A DNA stretch of 64,000 nt, taken from assembly GCA_050249415.1 (NCBI GenBank), contig JBFWQO010000006.1:124001-188000 (forward strand). The letters run 5' to 3'. The notes beneath the pieces were generated by a model. That model saw nothing but the letters and a program-made list of their open reading frames with translations. It ran no database searches and was not told where the DNA came from. The position numbers were made by a program, and so were the translations under genes. Of this stretch, positions 45,041-54,307 are shown in pieces. The DNA comes from CADEFQ01 sp050249415 (GTDB lineage Bacteria > Pseudomonadota > Gammaproteobacteria > Steroidobacterales > Steroidobacteraceae). The first letter of the stretch is position 1. The number at the start of each line of letters is the position of its first letter.

Positions 45041-45052
45041 CGCGCGCAGCGA

Positions 45053-45160
45053 AGCGAACAGCGATCAGCGGGTAGCGAATAGCAAGAGGCGCCGGCCGCG
45101 CGGCGCGCGGGCCGGCGCTCTGCCTGCTCGCCGTTCGCTACTCGCCGTTCGCTATTTCCT
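45053..45160. terminator. Inverted AGCGAA-type repeats and GC hairpin between convergent genes
   Basis: Left units (AGCGAACAGCGATCAGCGGG, then TAGCGAATAGC) at 45053-45083 and inverted units at about 45121-45155 flank a GC-rich stem (45089-45097 with 45110-45118). The layout between two gene ends fits a two-way terminator, and it is also copy 2 of the dispersed repeat. Confidence 0.55.
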
Positions 45161-46207
45161 GACCACCCCGGTTTCCGCGAGCCGCGCCAGTGCCAGCTGC
45201 TGGCGGTCGCGGAAGAATGCGCGGTCCGGCACGACGACCTTGCCGCCGGCGAGCAGGCCGTTCGCCCGGCGAATGTTCGCGGCGGCGAAGCTCGCGGCGT
45301 ACAGGTCGAGCGCCTGGCGCGAGAGGAGATTGCCCATGCCGGGCCGGCGGCGATAGGCGCGCAGGCCGGCGAGATCGAGCGCGCACGCGGCCGCCATCGA
45401 CACGCCCTGGCCTGCCTGCACGATCTGGTTGCCCATGTAGTCGATGATGTCGGAGAAGCCGTTGCTCGAATCGGGCGGTACGTCGATGCCCCAGGTCGCG
45501 GCACAATTCGCCGATACCAGGTACGCGAGGTTCTCGAGTGCGCGCGCGCGGCGCGCGATCTGCTTCGGCGTGAGCGTGCGCGCCGCCATCTCACCGGTCG
45601 AGTGGAGCAGGACTTCAGCCCCGCGGATCGCATGGCAGCGCGCGATTTCCGGATAGAGGATCTCCTCCGAGGCGATCGCCGCGAGCTTGCCGAGCGCGGT
45701 GTCGGCGACCGGAAAGACCGCGTCGAGCCCGTACAGATCGAGATAGCGATCCCAGACATCGTGCGGTGTCGGCGCGAACATCGACACGAGCCGCCGATAG
45801 CGCAACACGCGCCGGCCCGTGTCGTCGAAGACGAACGACGCCTGGAAATACAGGCCGGGGAAGTTCGGGTCGAGCTCGTAGGCGTTGCCCGCGAGGTGCA
45901 CGCCATGGCGCTGCGCGAGCCGCGCAAAGGCCTCGTACTCCGGGCCGTCGTCGGCGAGCGCCGCCTTGTCCGCCCATGCGGGAATCGGCTCGCCCCACGG
46001 CGGCCCCGTGAGGATGTACTCGGGCAACACGACGAGGCGCAGGTCGTCGCCCACCCAGCGCTTCGCCCCCGAAACCGCCGTGTCGATCCTCGCGAGGCTC
46101 GCCTGCATGCGCGCCCGGGCGCTCGCACGGTCATGGTCGGGGTGCACGCCGTCGCAATCGAGTTGCAGCGCGGCCGCGTAGTAACGATCGAGCAGGGTCA
46201 CGGGCAT
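45152..46207 (-). CDS. Nitrilase-superfamily protein with altered catalytic residues
   Basis: A 351-residue member of the carbon-nitrogen hydrolase fold. Glu63 of the triad is in LVVLPEYILTG. The usual YRK lysine is Arg (LRYRRLVSMF, 138-139), and the usual Cys just before the xxxxxPE segment is Ser180 (AIASEEILYPEIARC). The strand order and the RGAEVLLHSTGE segment otherwise fit well. With Cys and Lys both replaced, normal amidase chemistry is unlikely; a non-catalytic or different role is possible. Divergent from the S9 peptidase. Confidence 0.78.
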   Translation of the reverse strand: MPVTLLDRYYAAALQLDCDGVHPDHDRASARARMQASLARIDTAVSGAKRWVGDDLRLVVLPEYILTGPPWGEPIPAWADKAALADDGPEYEAFARLAQRHGVHLAGNAYELDPNFPGLYFQASFVFDDTGRRVLRYRRLVSMFAPTPHDVWDRYLDLYGLDAVFPVADTALGKLAAIASEEILYPEIARCHAIRGAEVLLHSTGEMAARTLTPKQIARRARALENLAYLVSANCAATWGIDVPPDSSNGFSDIIDYMGNQIVQAGQGVSMAAACALDLAGLRAYRRRPGMGNLLSRQALDLYAASFAAANIRRANGLLAGGKVVVPDRAFFRDRQQLALARLAETGVVRK

Positions 46208-46364
46208 TGAGCTTCCTCGTACGGGAATGTCGCGGGCCGCGAGCGCGGCCCGCCCGCATTGTACGCGGCGTTCGTCGCAACGGGGCGGCAGGGCGGCGCC
46301 CGATGGCGCACAATGCGCCGCAATCGCGCGTCCCGTGCGCAGCATGAACACGAGAGGGGTAACG

Positions 46365-48398
46365 ATGTCGTCACAGCTTCGCAGCCTGGCCGCATGGCTC
46401 ATCCTTGGTTCCGCGTCCCTCGCCGCGAGCGCGGCCTCGCCGTATACCGCCGAAGCCATGTGGGGCCTCGCGCGACTCGGCAATCCCGCCCTGTCGCCCG
46501 ACGGCAAGCTCGCGGTGGTGCCGGTCACGCGTTACGACCTCGCGACGAACAAGGGCAACACCGATCTCTGGATGATTCCGACGGACGGCGGCGCCGCGCG
46601 CCAGCTGACGAGCGACCCGGCCAACGACACCTCGCCGGTGTTCAGCCCGGACGGCGCGACGATCGCCTTCCTCGCCAAGCGTGACGCGGACGAGGAAACG
46701 CAGATCTACACGATCGCCGTCGACGGCGGCGAGGCGAAGCGTCTGACGAACATTCCCGTCGGCGTCGGCGCCATCAAGTGGTTCCCCGACGGCAAGCAGC
46801 TCGCCTTCGTCGCGAATGTCTGGCCCGAGCTCACGAAGTGGGAGGACCAGGGCAAGCGCCTGAAGGAGCGCGCCGATGCGAAGACGAGCGCGAAGAGCTG
46901 GGAGCGCGCGCCGATCGCCTACTGGGACCATTTCCTCGACGACCGCGAGCCGCATCTCTTTTCGATCGCGGTCGACGGCGGCGAACCGGTCGCCATCACG
47001 CGCGGGTCGGGCTTCTGGCTGTCGAAGCAGGAATACAGCGCATCGTCGTACGACATTGCGCCCGACGGCACCGAGGTCGCGTTCGTCGCCGATCGCGATC
47101 GCACCGGCATCGACTCGAACGACGACATCATCGTGATCCCGTCCTGCGGCTGCAAACCCGCGCGCAACCTCGATGCGGACAGCGTCGCGGACGAGAGCGG
47201 CCCGGTGTATTCGCCGGACGGCAGGTACCTCGCCTACAGCCAGAAGCGTACGCCGCGCTTCTACGCCGACACCCGGCGCCTGATGCTGCTCGATCGCGCG
47301 GGCGGCACGACCCGCGGCCTCACCGAGCAATGGGATCGTTCGGCGGGCGGCCTGGTCTGGGCCGCGGACTCGAAATCGCTCTATGGCGAGATCGACGACG
47401 CGGCGACCTCGCGCATCTACCAGTTCGCACTGTCGGGCGGCGCACCGCGCGCAGTCACCGGCCAGCACAGTTACTCGGGCCTCGAACTGGGCGGCAGGAC
47501 GGCCGTGGCGCTGCGCCAGAGCTTCTCCGAGCCCGCGACGCTCGTGCGGCTCGATCTCGCGAAGGGCGCGGCGACGCAGCTGTCGACCTTCAACGATGCG
47601 GCGCTCGCGAACCTCACGATGGGCAAGGTCGAGAGCGTCACCTACCAGGGCGCGCGTGGCGACGACATCCAGATGTGGGTGATCTATCCGCCGGGCTTCG
47701 ATCCGGCGAAGAAATACCCGGTCTACATGCTGCTGCACGGCGGCCCGCACAACGGCATCCAGGATGCGGTGACGTACCGCTGGAATGCGCACGTGTTCGC
47801 GAACTGGGGCTACATCGTCACCTGGCACAATTTCCACGGCTCGAGCGGCTTCGGCCAGGCATTCGCCGATTCGATCAACCCCGACCGCATCTCGATGCCG
47901 TACGAGGACACGATCAAGGCCGCGCAGTGGCTGGCGGCGCAACCCTTCGTCGACGGCGACCGCATGGTCGCGGGCGGCGGCAGTTACGGCGGCTTCCTCG
48001 CCGCGACGCTGCTCGGCCGGCCGCATCCGTTCAAGGCGCTGATCGCGCACGCGGCGGTGTACGACAACTTCACGCAGGTCGGCGCCGATTACGGCGCATC
48101 GAAGGAGCGCTTCTTCAATTTCTGGGAGAAGCCCGGGGAGTTCGCGCGCTATTCACCGCACACCTCGGCGGGGAATTTCGTCACCCCGACCCTCGTGATC
48201 CACGGCCAGCTCGACCAGCGCGTGCCGGTCAACCACGGCATCGAACTCTTCAATACGCTGCAGACACGCGGCGTGCCGTCCAAGCTCGTGTACTTCCCGG
48301 ACGAGAATCACTGGGTGCTGAAACCGGGCAATTCGCTCTACTGGTACGGGGCAGTGCACGACTGGCTCGCGAAGTACGCGCCGCCCGGCGGACACTGA
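46365..48398 (+). CDS. Exported S9 family peptidase (DPP/acylaminoacyl type)
   Basis: A 677-residue secreted prolyl-oligopeptidase-family enzyme. Signal peptide (about 1-24), a beta-propeller of TolB-like/WD40-like repeats (about 30-410; SPDGKLAVV, FSPDGATIAFLA), then the alpha/beta catalytic domain with Ser540 in GGGSYGGF, Asp in HGQLDQRVP and His in DENHWV. All three are intact. GAGAGGGG before ATG 46365 fixes the start. It probably removes dipeptides or acylated residues from peptides in the periplasm. Confidence 0.92.
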   Translation: MSSQLRSLAAWLILGSASLAASAASPYTAEAMWGLARLGNPALSPDGKLAVVPVTRYDLATNKGNTDLWMIPTDGGAARQLTSDPANDTSPVFSPDGATIAFLAKRDADEETQIYTIAVDGGEAKRLTNIPVGVGAIKWFPDGKQLAFVANVWPELTKWEDQGKRLKERADAKTSAKSWERAPIAYWDHFLDDREPHLFSIAVDGGEPVAITRGSGFWLSKQEYSASSYDIAPDGTEVAFVADRDRTGIDSNDDIIVIPSCGCKPARNLDADSVADESGPVYSPDGRYLAYSQKRTPRFYADTRRLMLLDRAGGTTRGLTEQWDRSAGGLVWAADSKSLYGEIDDAATSRIYQFALSGGAPRAVTGQHSYSGLELGGRTAVALRQSFSEPATLVRLDLAKGAATQLSTFNDAALANLTMGKVESVTYQGARGDDIQMWVIYPPGFDPAKKYPVYMLLHGGPHNGIQDAVTYRWNAHVFANWGYIVTWHNFHGSSGFGQAFADSINPDRISMPYEDTIKAAQWLAAQPFVDGDRMVAGGGSYGGFLAATLLGRPHPFKALIAHAAVYDNFTQVGADYGASKERFFNFWEKPGEFARYSPHTSAGNFVTPTLVIHGQLDQRVPVNHGIELFNTLQTRGVPSKLVYFPDENHWVLKPGNSLYWYGAVHDWLAKYAPPGGH

Positions 48399-48427
48399 CA
48401 CCGTCAGGGCGGGCGGCGGCGCGGCCG

Positions 48428-50953
48428 TCACGGGAACGACCAGGTGACGCCGATCAGCGCATAGCGCGGCAGCCAGGTCGATCGCTCGCCTTCGAGGCTC
48501 GCGGGATCGCCCGGCATGGCGAGGCGATACTCCGTGCAGCACGTGTTCGCGTGATCGGTGGCGTTGCTCAGCTCGACATACACCTGCAGCGCGCCGAGCG
48601 GCAGGGCGCGCTGCCAGCTCGCGCGGGCGTCGAACGAGAAGTAGTCGGACCACGCATCCGCGTTGCGCGGTGACAGCACGAGCTGCGCGCCGCCGCCCGG
48701 CGTGGCGAGGGCAGTGAGCGTGTTCTCGCGCCAGCCGCTGTGCCAGATGAAGTTGCCGGAGAGCTGCCACGGACCCTGGGTCCACGACAGCCCCGTGACC
48801 GCGGAATGACGCTGGTCCCAGGTGCGCAGCGCGCGCGAGTCCTCGAAGCGGTCCGTGACTTCCGACCAGCTGTAACTCAGCCACGCGGACCACGTGCGCC
48901 GCGGCTGCCAGCGCAGCGTGAACTCGGCGCCATAGGCACGCGACGACAGCGGTGCGACACGCACGCGATCGACCTCCAGTTCGGGCAGCAGTGTCACCGG
49001 ATCGAACAGGTTCTCGTGGATCGGCCGCACGTCGTGGATCCGCTTGTCGAACGCCTCGACGCGCAGCTGCACATCATTCGACAACCGGTGCTCGATCGCG
49101 CCGACCGCCTGCGTCGCCCGCTGCACGGCGTGATAGGCGGCCTCGCCGTCGGTGACCTGCAGCTCGTCGGGGCGTTCGGGCTGCGCCAGCTGGCCCCACG
49201 AGACACGCAGCGTGGTGTCGGCGCGCGGCGTGAAGGCGAGCCCGAGGCGCGGCGACCACTGCGAATCGCTGAAATCCGGCCGGAATCGCTGCCGGTCCCA
49301 GCGCATCCCGAGGTCGACATCGAGCTGCGGCGACAGCGCGATGACTGCGGAGGCATAGACGCCATACGACTGCCCACCGGCGTCGATGGCGAAATTGCGG
49401 GACAGGGCGGGCGGACGCCCGAGCGCCGCTGCGAGCAGCGGATCGAACAGCGCGTCGGCGCGATATTCGTACGACGTATCGTGGTCCAGCATTTCCACCC
49501 CGACCGATACGTCGGTGCGCCCGCGTGCCGCGGCGAGTTCGATGCGCGCGGTGGTCGCGTCCATGAACCGTCGGTCGAGCAGTTCGCCCGCGCCGCTGCC
49601 CGGCCGTGCGAGCGTGCCCTTGCGGCTCGTGTGCCGCTCGGTACGCGAGACGCTGCCGCGCAGCGCCGTATCCGGCGCCACTCGCCAGGTGCCGCGCAGC
49701 CAGGCCGTGCCGTCGCGGTAGCGCGCGTGGGCACGCTCGGTGTCGTCCGAGAGATTCGCGGTCAGTTCGTCGTTCAACAACAGCCATCCGGCGGCGATGT
49801 CGCTGCCGTCGTCGAAGTGCCACGACAGGCGCGAGAGCAGATCGAGGAACGCGGGCTCGCCCGAGCGCTCTTCGGCGAGTTTCATGACCTGCTCGATGGT
49901 GCTCTTGCGCGCGGCGACGAGCCATTCGAGCGGATGGGATTCGAGGCGGCCTTGCGACAGCGCGTGCGCGTACAGGAGGCTCACGCCGACTTCGTGGTGG
50001 TTCCCGCCGGTGAAGGTGCGCGGCGTGATGTCGAGCACACCCGACAGGCGCCCGCCATAGCGGGCGGGGGTTACGCCACTCCAGAAATCGAGTTTGCCGG
50101 TCGTCGCCGGATCGAGGATGCCGAGCAGGCCCTGGAAATCCTTGAAATGAAACGGCTCGAACAGCGGCACGCCGTCGAAATACACGCCGAGTTCATCGAC
50201 GCGCCCGCCGCGCACATGCGCGCGCGCGGACAGGCCGTTGGTTGCGGTGCCGGGCAGGAAACGCGTGATGCGAAGCGCATCCTCGTCCAGGCCGGGCAGT
50301 ACCGAGAGATCCTCGCGCGTGAACTCCACCGGCGCGAGACGCGATTGCCGGTCGAAGGAGTAGCGGCTGGCGAGCACGCTCACCTCGGCGAGCGGCTCGC
50401 CGGCGCCGGCGAGCCGCAGCACACCCTTCCACTGCTCGTTCCGGTGCACACGGATGCCGCGCAGTCTCGCCGCGCCGCCCGCCGTGTCGCCGGCCTCGGC
50501 ATCGTACGAGCCCGGCGGCAGCGGACCGAAGCGCGCGCGCCCACCCGCGTCCGTGACGACGCGCCGATCCCCCGGCCGCAGCGTCACCTCTGCGCCGCGC
50601 GCCGGCCGACCGTCCGCGCCCTCGACGACGAGGTCGATCGCCGCCTCGCCATCGATGCTGCGGCGTACGACGACATAGACCCCGGGCTGCACGGGCTCGA
50701 GCACGAGCCCATGCGGCGCGAGGAGCTCGCGCGCGACTTCGGCGAGCGGACCGGGGCGCGGCGGCGCACGCACCCGCATGTCCGGCGTGATCAGTGCGTC
50801 GCTGTAGACGATATTGAGCCCGGATCGTGCGAGCGCATCGAGTGCCGCGCCGAGTGGCTCACCGGTTTCGATGGCATGCGCCAACGCGCCCGCGGCGAGC
50901 AGCAGCAGCGCCCGCGCGGTGTCCCGGGCGAGTCGCAGCACGAGGGGGCGCAT
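48428..50953 (-). CDS. TonB-dependent receptor with STN signalling domain
   Basis: An 841-residue outer membrane receptor. Signal peptide, then an STN domain (about 30-100; GLNIVYSDALITPDMRV) that signals to FecR-type proteins, a carboxypeptidase-like beta-sandwich (about 105-185), a plug (about 200-330; TREDLSVLPGLDEDALRITR and YFDGVPLFEPFHFKD) and a 22-strand barrel ending in YALIGVTWSFP. Together with FecR and the sigma factor just upstream it forms a surface signalling unit. The ligand is not clear; siderophores or plant-type carbohydrates are possible. Confidence 0.88.
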   Translation of the reverse strand: MRPLVLRLARDTARALLLLAAGALAHAIETGEPLGAALDALARSGLNIVYSDALITPDMRVRAPPRPGPLAEVARELLAPHGLVLEPVQPGVYVVVRRSIDGEAAIDLVVEGADGRPARGAEVTLRPGDRRVVTDAGGRARFGPLPPGSYDAEAGDTAGGAARLRGIRVHRNEQWKGVLRLAGAGEPLAEVSVLASRYSFDRQSRLAPVEFTREDLSVLPGLDEDALRITRFLPGTATNGLSARAHVRGGRVDELGVYFDGVPLFEPFHFKDFQGLLGILDPATTGKLDFWSGVTPARYGGRLSGVLDITPRTFTGGNHHEVGVSLLYAHALSQGRLESHPLEWLVAARKSTIEQVMKLAEERSGEPAFLDLLSRLSWHFDDGSDIAAGWLLLNDELTANLSDDTERAHARYRDGTAWLRGTWRVAPDTALRGSVSRTERHTSRKGTLARPGSGAGELLDRRFMDATTARIELAAARGRTDVSVGVEMLDHDTSYEYRADALFDPLLAAALGRPPALSRNFAIDAGGQSYGVYASAVIALSPQLDVDLGMRWDRQRFRPDFSDSQWSPRLGLAFTPRADTTLRVSWGQLAQPERPDELQVTDGEAAYHAVQRATQAVGAIEHRLSNDVQLRVEAFDKRIHDVRPIHENLFDPVTLLPELEVDRVRVAPLSSRAYGAEFTLRWQPRRTWSAWLSYSWSEVTDRFEDSRALRTWDQRHSAVTGLSWTQGPWQLSGNFIWHSGWRENTLTALATPGGGAQLVLSPRNADAWSDYFSFDARASWQRALPLGALQVYVELSNATDHANTCCTEYRLAMPGDPASLEGERSTWLPRYALIGVTWSFP

Positions 50954-50998
50954 CGGCGCATGGTAGCAGCCGGCGCGAGGCCCCGATCCCACGCTGCG

Positions 50999-51976
50999 TC
51001 AGTGACGCGCCGTGCCGATCACGACCGGGCCGCTTGCCGGGACGACCGCTTCGAGATCGACCGACGCCGTCACGATCGCCAGCGCCTTCCCGGCGGGCAG
51101 CCCTTCGACCGAGCCGTGCAGGATCGCCGACGCCGCCCGCATGCGCGCGCCCTCGTCGGCAAAGCTCACGGAACGCCCGGTCTCGGCGGTATACCAGCGC
51201 AGGAACTCGTCGAGGGACTTGCCCTCGATCACGATCGGCAAGGGCAGCGCCTCGGTCCACGCCCAGAATGGGTCGTCCGTGGCGACCTGCGCGCGGGCGA
51301 CCCTGCCGTCGGCCGCGATGCGGATGCGCTCGCCCGCCACCGCACGCTCCGTCGCCGCACCCGCGCCGATCTCCACGGCCCCGTCGCGCACCGCGACGTC
51401 GAGCGTGTCATCGTGCGCGCTGACCGCATAGCGCGTACCGACATGACGCACGTCACCCCGCGCGGTGCGCACGACATAGTCGATTGCCGCGCCGGGGGTG
51501 ACGGAGACATAGACCCGGCCGTTTTCGAGCCGCAGCGTCGCGGCGTCGACGAGTTCCACGCGGCTGTCCGCATCGACGCGCAGCGTGAGGTCCTTCGAGT
51601 AGCTGACCAGCGCGCCCGAGGCGCTGCCGGTCTCGAGGATCGTGCGCCGGCGCAGCGTGTCGCCCGCCTCGGCACCGGCTGCCGCGATCTCCACGCGGCC
51701 GTTGGCGCGATCGAGCGTCGCAATCGGCGCGCCGGACGGCGCGAGCCACACGAGACCCGCTGCCACGGCGAGTACCACCGACGCGGCCGCGAGCCAGCGC
51801 ACAGGGCGGCGCGGGCGCGCCGCGGCGAGCGCCTGCGACCGCTGCCACTCCGCGTGCACGGCGGCATACGCGCGCGCGCGCGCGTCGGGGTCCGGCGCGC
51901 CGCGCGGCGCCGAACGCATGAGGCGCGCGAGGCGCGCTTCGTCGAGTTCGTCCCAATGATCGTCGTGATCAGTCAC
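50999..51976 (-). CDS. FecR-family anti-sigma/sensor
   Basis: A 325-residue inner-membrane regulator: N-terminal cytoplasmic region (about 1-60), one membrane helix (about 61-80, WLAAASVVLAVAAGLVWL), a periplasmic FecR domain (about 85-215; VRTARGDVRHVGTRYAV) and a C-terminal STN/DUF4974-like part (about 240-325). It should relay the receptor signal to the ECF sigma factor. The ATG overlaps the sigma gene stop (ATGA), and the receptor follows 45 bases later. Confidence 0.9.
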   Translation of the reverse strand: MTDHDDHWDELDEARLARLMRSAPRGAPDPDARARAYAAVHAEWQRSQALAAARPRRPVRWLAAASVVLAVAAGLVWLAPSGAPIATLDRANGRVEIAAAGAEAGDTLRRRTILETGSASGALVSYSKDLTLRVDADSRVELVDAATLRLENGRVYVSVTPGAAIDYVVRTARGDVRHVGTRYAVSAHDDTLDVAVRDGAVEIGAGAATERAVAGERIRIAADGRVARAQVATDDPFWAWTEALPLPIVIEGKSLDEFLRWYTAETGRSVSFADEGARMRAASAILHGSVEGLPAGKALAIVTASVDLEAVVPASGPVVIGTARH

Positions 51977-52569
51977 GGCAGCAGCTCACGCCAATCGTAA
52001 CCCCGCGCCTCGAGCGCCGAGCGCAGCGCGATGCGGGCGCGCGCGAGCGCGGACTGGGCGGCCTCGAAACTCGAGCCGAGTTCGCCCGCGATCCGTTCCA
52101 CGCTCCAGTCCTCGAGGTACTTCCACTCCAGGATCTCGCCATAGCGTCCGGGCAGCTCGTCGAGCACACGACGCAGTACGCCGGCCGCGTCGCCCGCGTG
52201 CGTGCGCTCTTCGGGCAAGGGTCCCGCCGACGCGACACTTTCGGCGCGGCGCCGCGCGTGCACGCTCGCATCCATGCTTTCCTCCCGCTGCGCGCTCCGC
52301 TGCGCGGCCTCGACGAGATCGGCCAGTTCGTTGCGGCAGATCTGCGCGAGCCAGGTGAACAGGGCCGCCTCGCCCCGATACTGCGACAATGCGCGCACGG
52401 CGCGACACATCGCGCGCTGCGCAGCCTCCTCCGCGACATCGGCGCGCCCCGCCGTGCGCGACAGCGCAAAACGGTAGAGCCGGTCGAAATACCCGTCGAA
52501 GAAACTTCGAAACGCATGTTCGTCGCCGGTGAGCAATCGCGCCACGAGGGCGCGGTCATCCTCTCGCAT
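51973..52569 (-). CDS. ECF sigma factor (FecI-like)
   Basis: A 198-residue sigma-70 family protein. Region 2 (about 20-85; FFDGYFDRLYRFAL and FTWLAQICRNELADLV) and region 4 (about 130-190; LDELPGRYGEILEWKYLEDWSVERIA, then FEAAQSALARARIAL) are both clear, joined by a ~50-residue linker. It probably drives the receptor-FecR operon when the receptor binds its ligand. First gene of the three-gene unit. Confidence 0.92.
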   Translation of the reverse strand: MREDDRALVARLLTGDEHAFRSFFDGYFDRLYRFALSRTAGRADVAEEAAQRAMCRAVRALSQYRGEAALFTWLAQICRNELADLVEAAQRSAQREESMDASVHARRRAESVASAGPLPEERTHAGDAAGVLRRVLDELPGRYGEILEWKYLEDWSVERIAGELGSSFEAAQSALARARIALRSALEARGYDWRELLP

Positions 52570-52659
52570 CGGCAGGAGGTTAGACAGGCCGGGGGGTGGA
52601 TATCAATCGCCCGCCGCGCGGGCAATTGATTTCCCGGGCGGGCGCCGTCGAACGGCTGC

Positions 52660-54306
52660 ATGCGCGCCATCCCCCCCCTTCTTGCCCTGCTGCTGTCCGC
52701 CGCCCTCGCGCCGGTGCCGGCCGCCGATATCGCGACGGTCGCGCACGACCCTTCCCGGGTGCTCCCGTCCGACGCCGAGCTCGAGCGGGCGGGGGCCCGT
52801 GTCGGCACCGTCACGATCCATACCGACGGTATCTTCAATGAGCGCGACCCGCGCGAGGATGCGGTGCTGTATCGCGCCGCAAACCGCCTGCACGTCGAGA
52901 CACGCGCCTCGACGATCCGCGCCCAGCTGCTGTTTGCGAGCGGCGACCCGTACTCGCGCCGCGTGCTCGAAGAATCCGAGCGCCTGCTGCGTAGCCAGCG
53001 GTACCTGCGGGAGCCCGTGATCCGGCCTGTCGCGTGGCACGACGGTGTCGTCGACGTGAGCGTGCGATCCCGCGACGTCTGGACCACGAATCCGGGGCTG
53101 TCCGTTTCGCGCGCGGGCGGCGCGAATGCACTGGGCGCCGAAATCGAGGAGCTGAACCTGTTCGGGCGGGGCAAGCAGCTCAGCGCCGGCTACCGGCATG
53201 ATGTGGATCGCACTTCGCTGGGTGTCGCGTGGTTCGATCCGGCCGTCTATGGGTCGCGCTGGACGAGTCGCGTGTCGTACACCGACAGCGACGACGGCAG
53301 CGGCTGGTCGCTCGGCTTCGAGCGGCCCTTCTTTGCGCTCGACTCGCGCTGGAGCGCGGGTTTCAGCGGAGACTCCCTCTCGCAGATCGAGCCCCGCTAC
53401 GCACTCGGCGAGCGCGTCGACGCCTGGCGCGCCGATCGCCAGGCGTTCGATATCCATGCGGGTTGGTCCGCCGGCCTGCGCAACGACTGGGCGCGGCGCT
53501 GGACAGCCGGCTTCCGTTACGACCGGTCGCGATTCGAACGCGCGGATACGGCCCTCGCCGGGCCCCTGCCCGCCGATCGCACACTCGCGTATCCCTACCT
53601 GCGCTTCGACCTGCTGCAGGACGACTTCGCGACGACGCACAACCTCGACCAGATCGGCCGCACCGAGGATCTCGCATTCGGCACCCGGCTGTCGGCCGAA
53701 CTCGGGTGGTCGCAGCCCGCCCTCGGCGCGAACCGGGAGGCCGTGATCACGACGCTCGACGCGAGCCGCGGGATTCGCCTGCCGCACGATCAGAGCCTGT
53801 TCATCGCCGGCCGCTGGCGCGCACGGCTCGAGGGCAGGGATGTGCGCGACTCGCTCGCGTCCGGCAGCGCGCGCTATTTCTGGCGCGCGACCGATCGCAC
53901 CGTGCTGTATGTGGGCCTCGCGGCCGATGCCGGCTCCGCGCTCGATCTCGACCACGAAGTACTGCTCGGCGGCGACACGGGACTGCGCGGCTACCCGCTG
54001 CGTTACCAGACGGGCACCGCGCGCGCACTGCTGACGGTCGAGGGCCGCTATTTCACGGACTGGTACCCGTTCCGCCTGGCGCGGGTCGGTGCCGCGGTAT
54101 TCGCCGACGTGGGCCGCAGTTGGGGCGCGAGCGCACTCGACGTACCGGAATTCGGCACGTTGCGGGATGTCGGAATCGGCCTGCGGTTCGGCAATACGCG
54201 CTCGGCGCTCGGCAACGTGCTGCACGTCGATCTCGCGTTCCCGCTCGACGGCGACCCGTCGATCAAGTCGATGCAATTCCTCCTGAAGACATACAAGAGT
54301 TTCTGA
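52660..54306 (+). CDS. BamA/TamA-type outer membrane protein
   Basis: A 548-residue outer membrane protein. Signal peptide (about 1-22), about one POTRA-like domain (about 75-145; RASTIRAQLLFASGDPYSRRVLEESERLL), then a 16-strand beta-barrel with the family motif LLGGDTGLRGYPLRYQTG (about 442-459) and a C-terminal aromatic Phe. Shorter than BamA (~800), so more like TamA-type or metal/lipid-specific homologues. It ends one base before the sulfatase gene, suggesting a shared envelope role. Confidence 0.85.
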   Translation: MRAIPPLLALLLSAALAPVPAADIATVAHDPSRVLPSDAELERAGARVGTVTIHTDGIFNERDPREDAVLYRAANRLHVETRASTIRAQLLFASGDPYSRRVLEESERLLRSQRYLREPVIRPVAWHDGVVDVSVRSRDVWTTNPGLSVSRAGGANALGAEIEELNLFGRGKQLSAGYRHDVDRTSLGVAWFDPAVYGSRWTSRVSYTDSDDGSGWSLGFERPFFALDSRWSAGFSGDSLSQIEPRYALGERVDAWRADRQAFDIHAGWSAGLRNDWARRWTAGFRYDRSRFERADTALAGPLPADRTLAYPYLRFDLLQDDFATTHNLDQIGRTEDLAFGTRLSAELGWSQPALGANREAVITTLDASRGIRLPHDQSLFIAGRWRARLEGRDVRDSLASGSARYFWRATDRTVLYVGLAADAGSALDLDHEVLLGGDTGLRGYPLRYQTGTARALLTVEGRYFTDWYPFRLARVGAAVFADVGRSWGASALDVPEFGTLRDVGIGLRFGNTRSALGNVLHVDLAFPLDGDPSIKSMQFLLKTYKSF

Positions 54307-54307
54307 C

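Noticed and set aside
48740..52000. A 1086-residue plus-strand open frame, and similar long antisense frames (for example 52603-54660, 7922-9160, 380-1792)
   Set aside because: These lie opposite well-supported genes, have Arg/Ala/Pro-rich repeats and no domain. They are shadows that GC-rich DNA produces.
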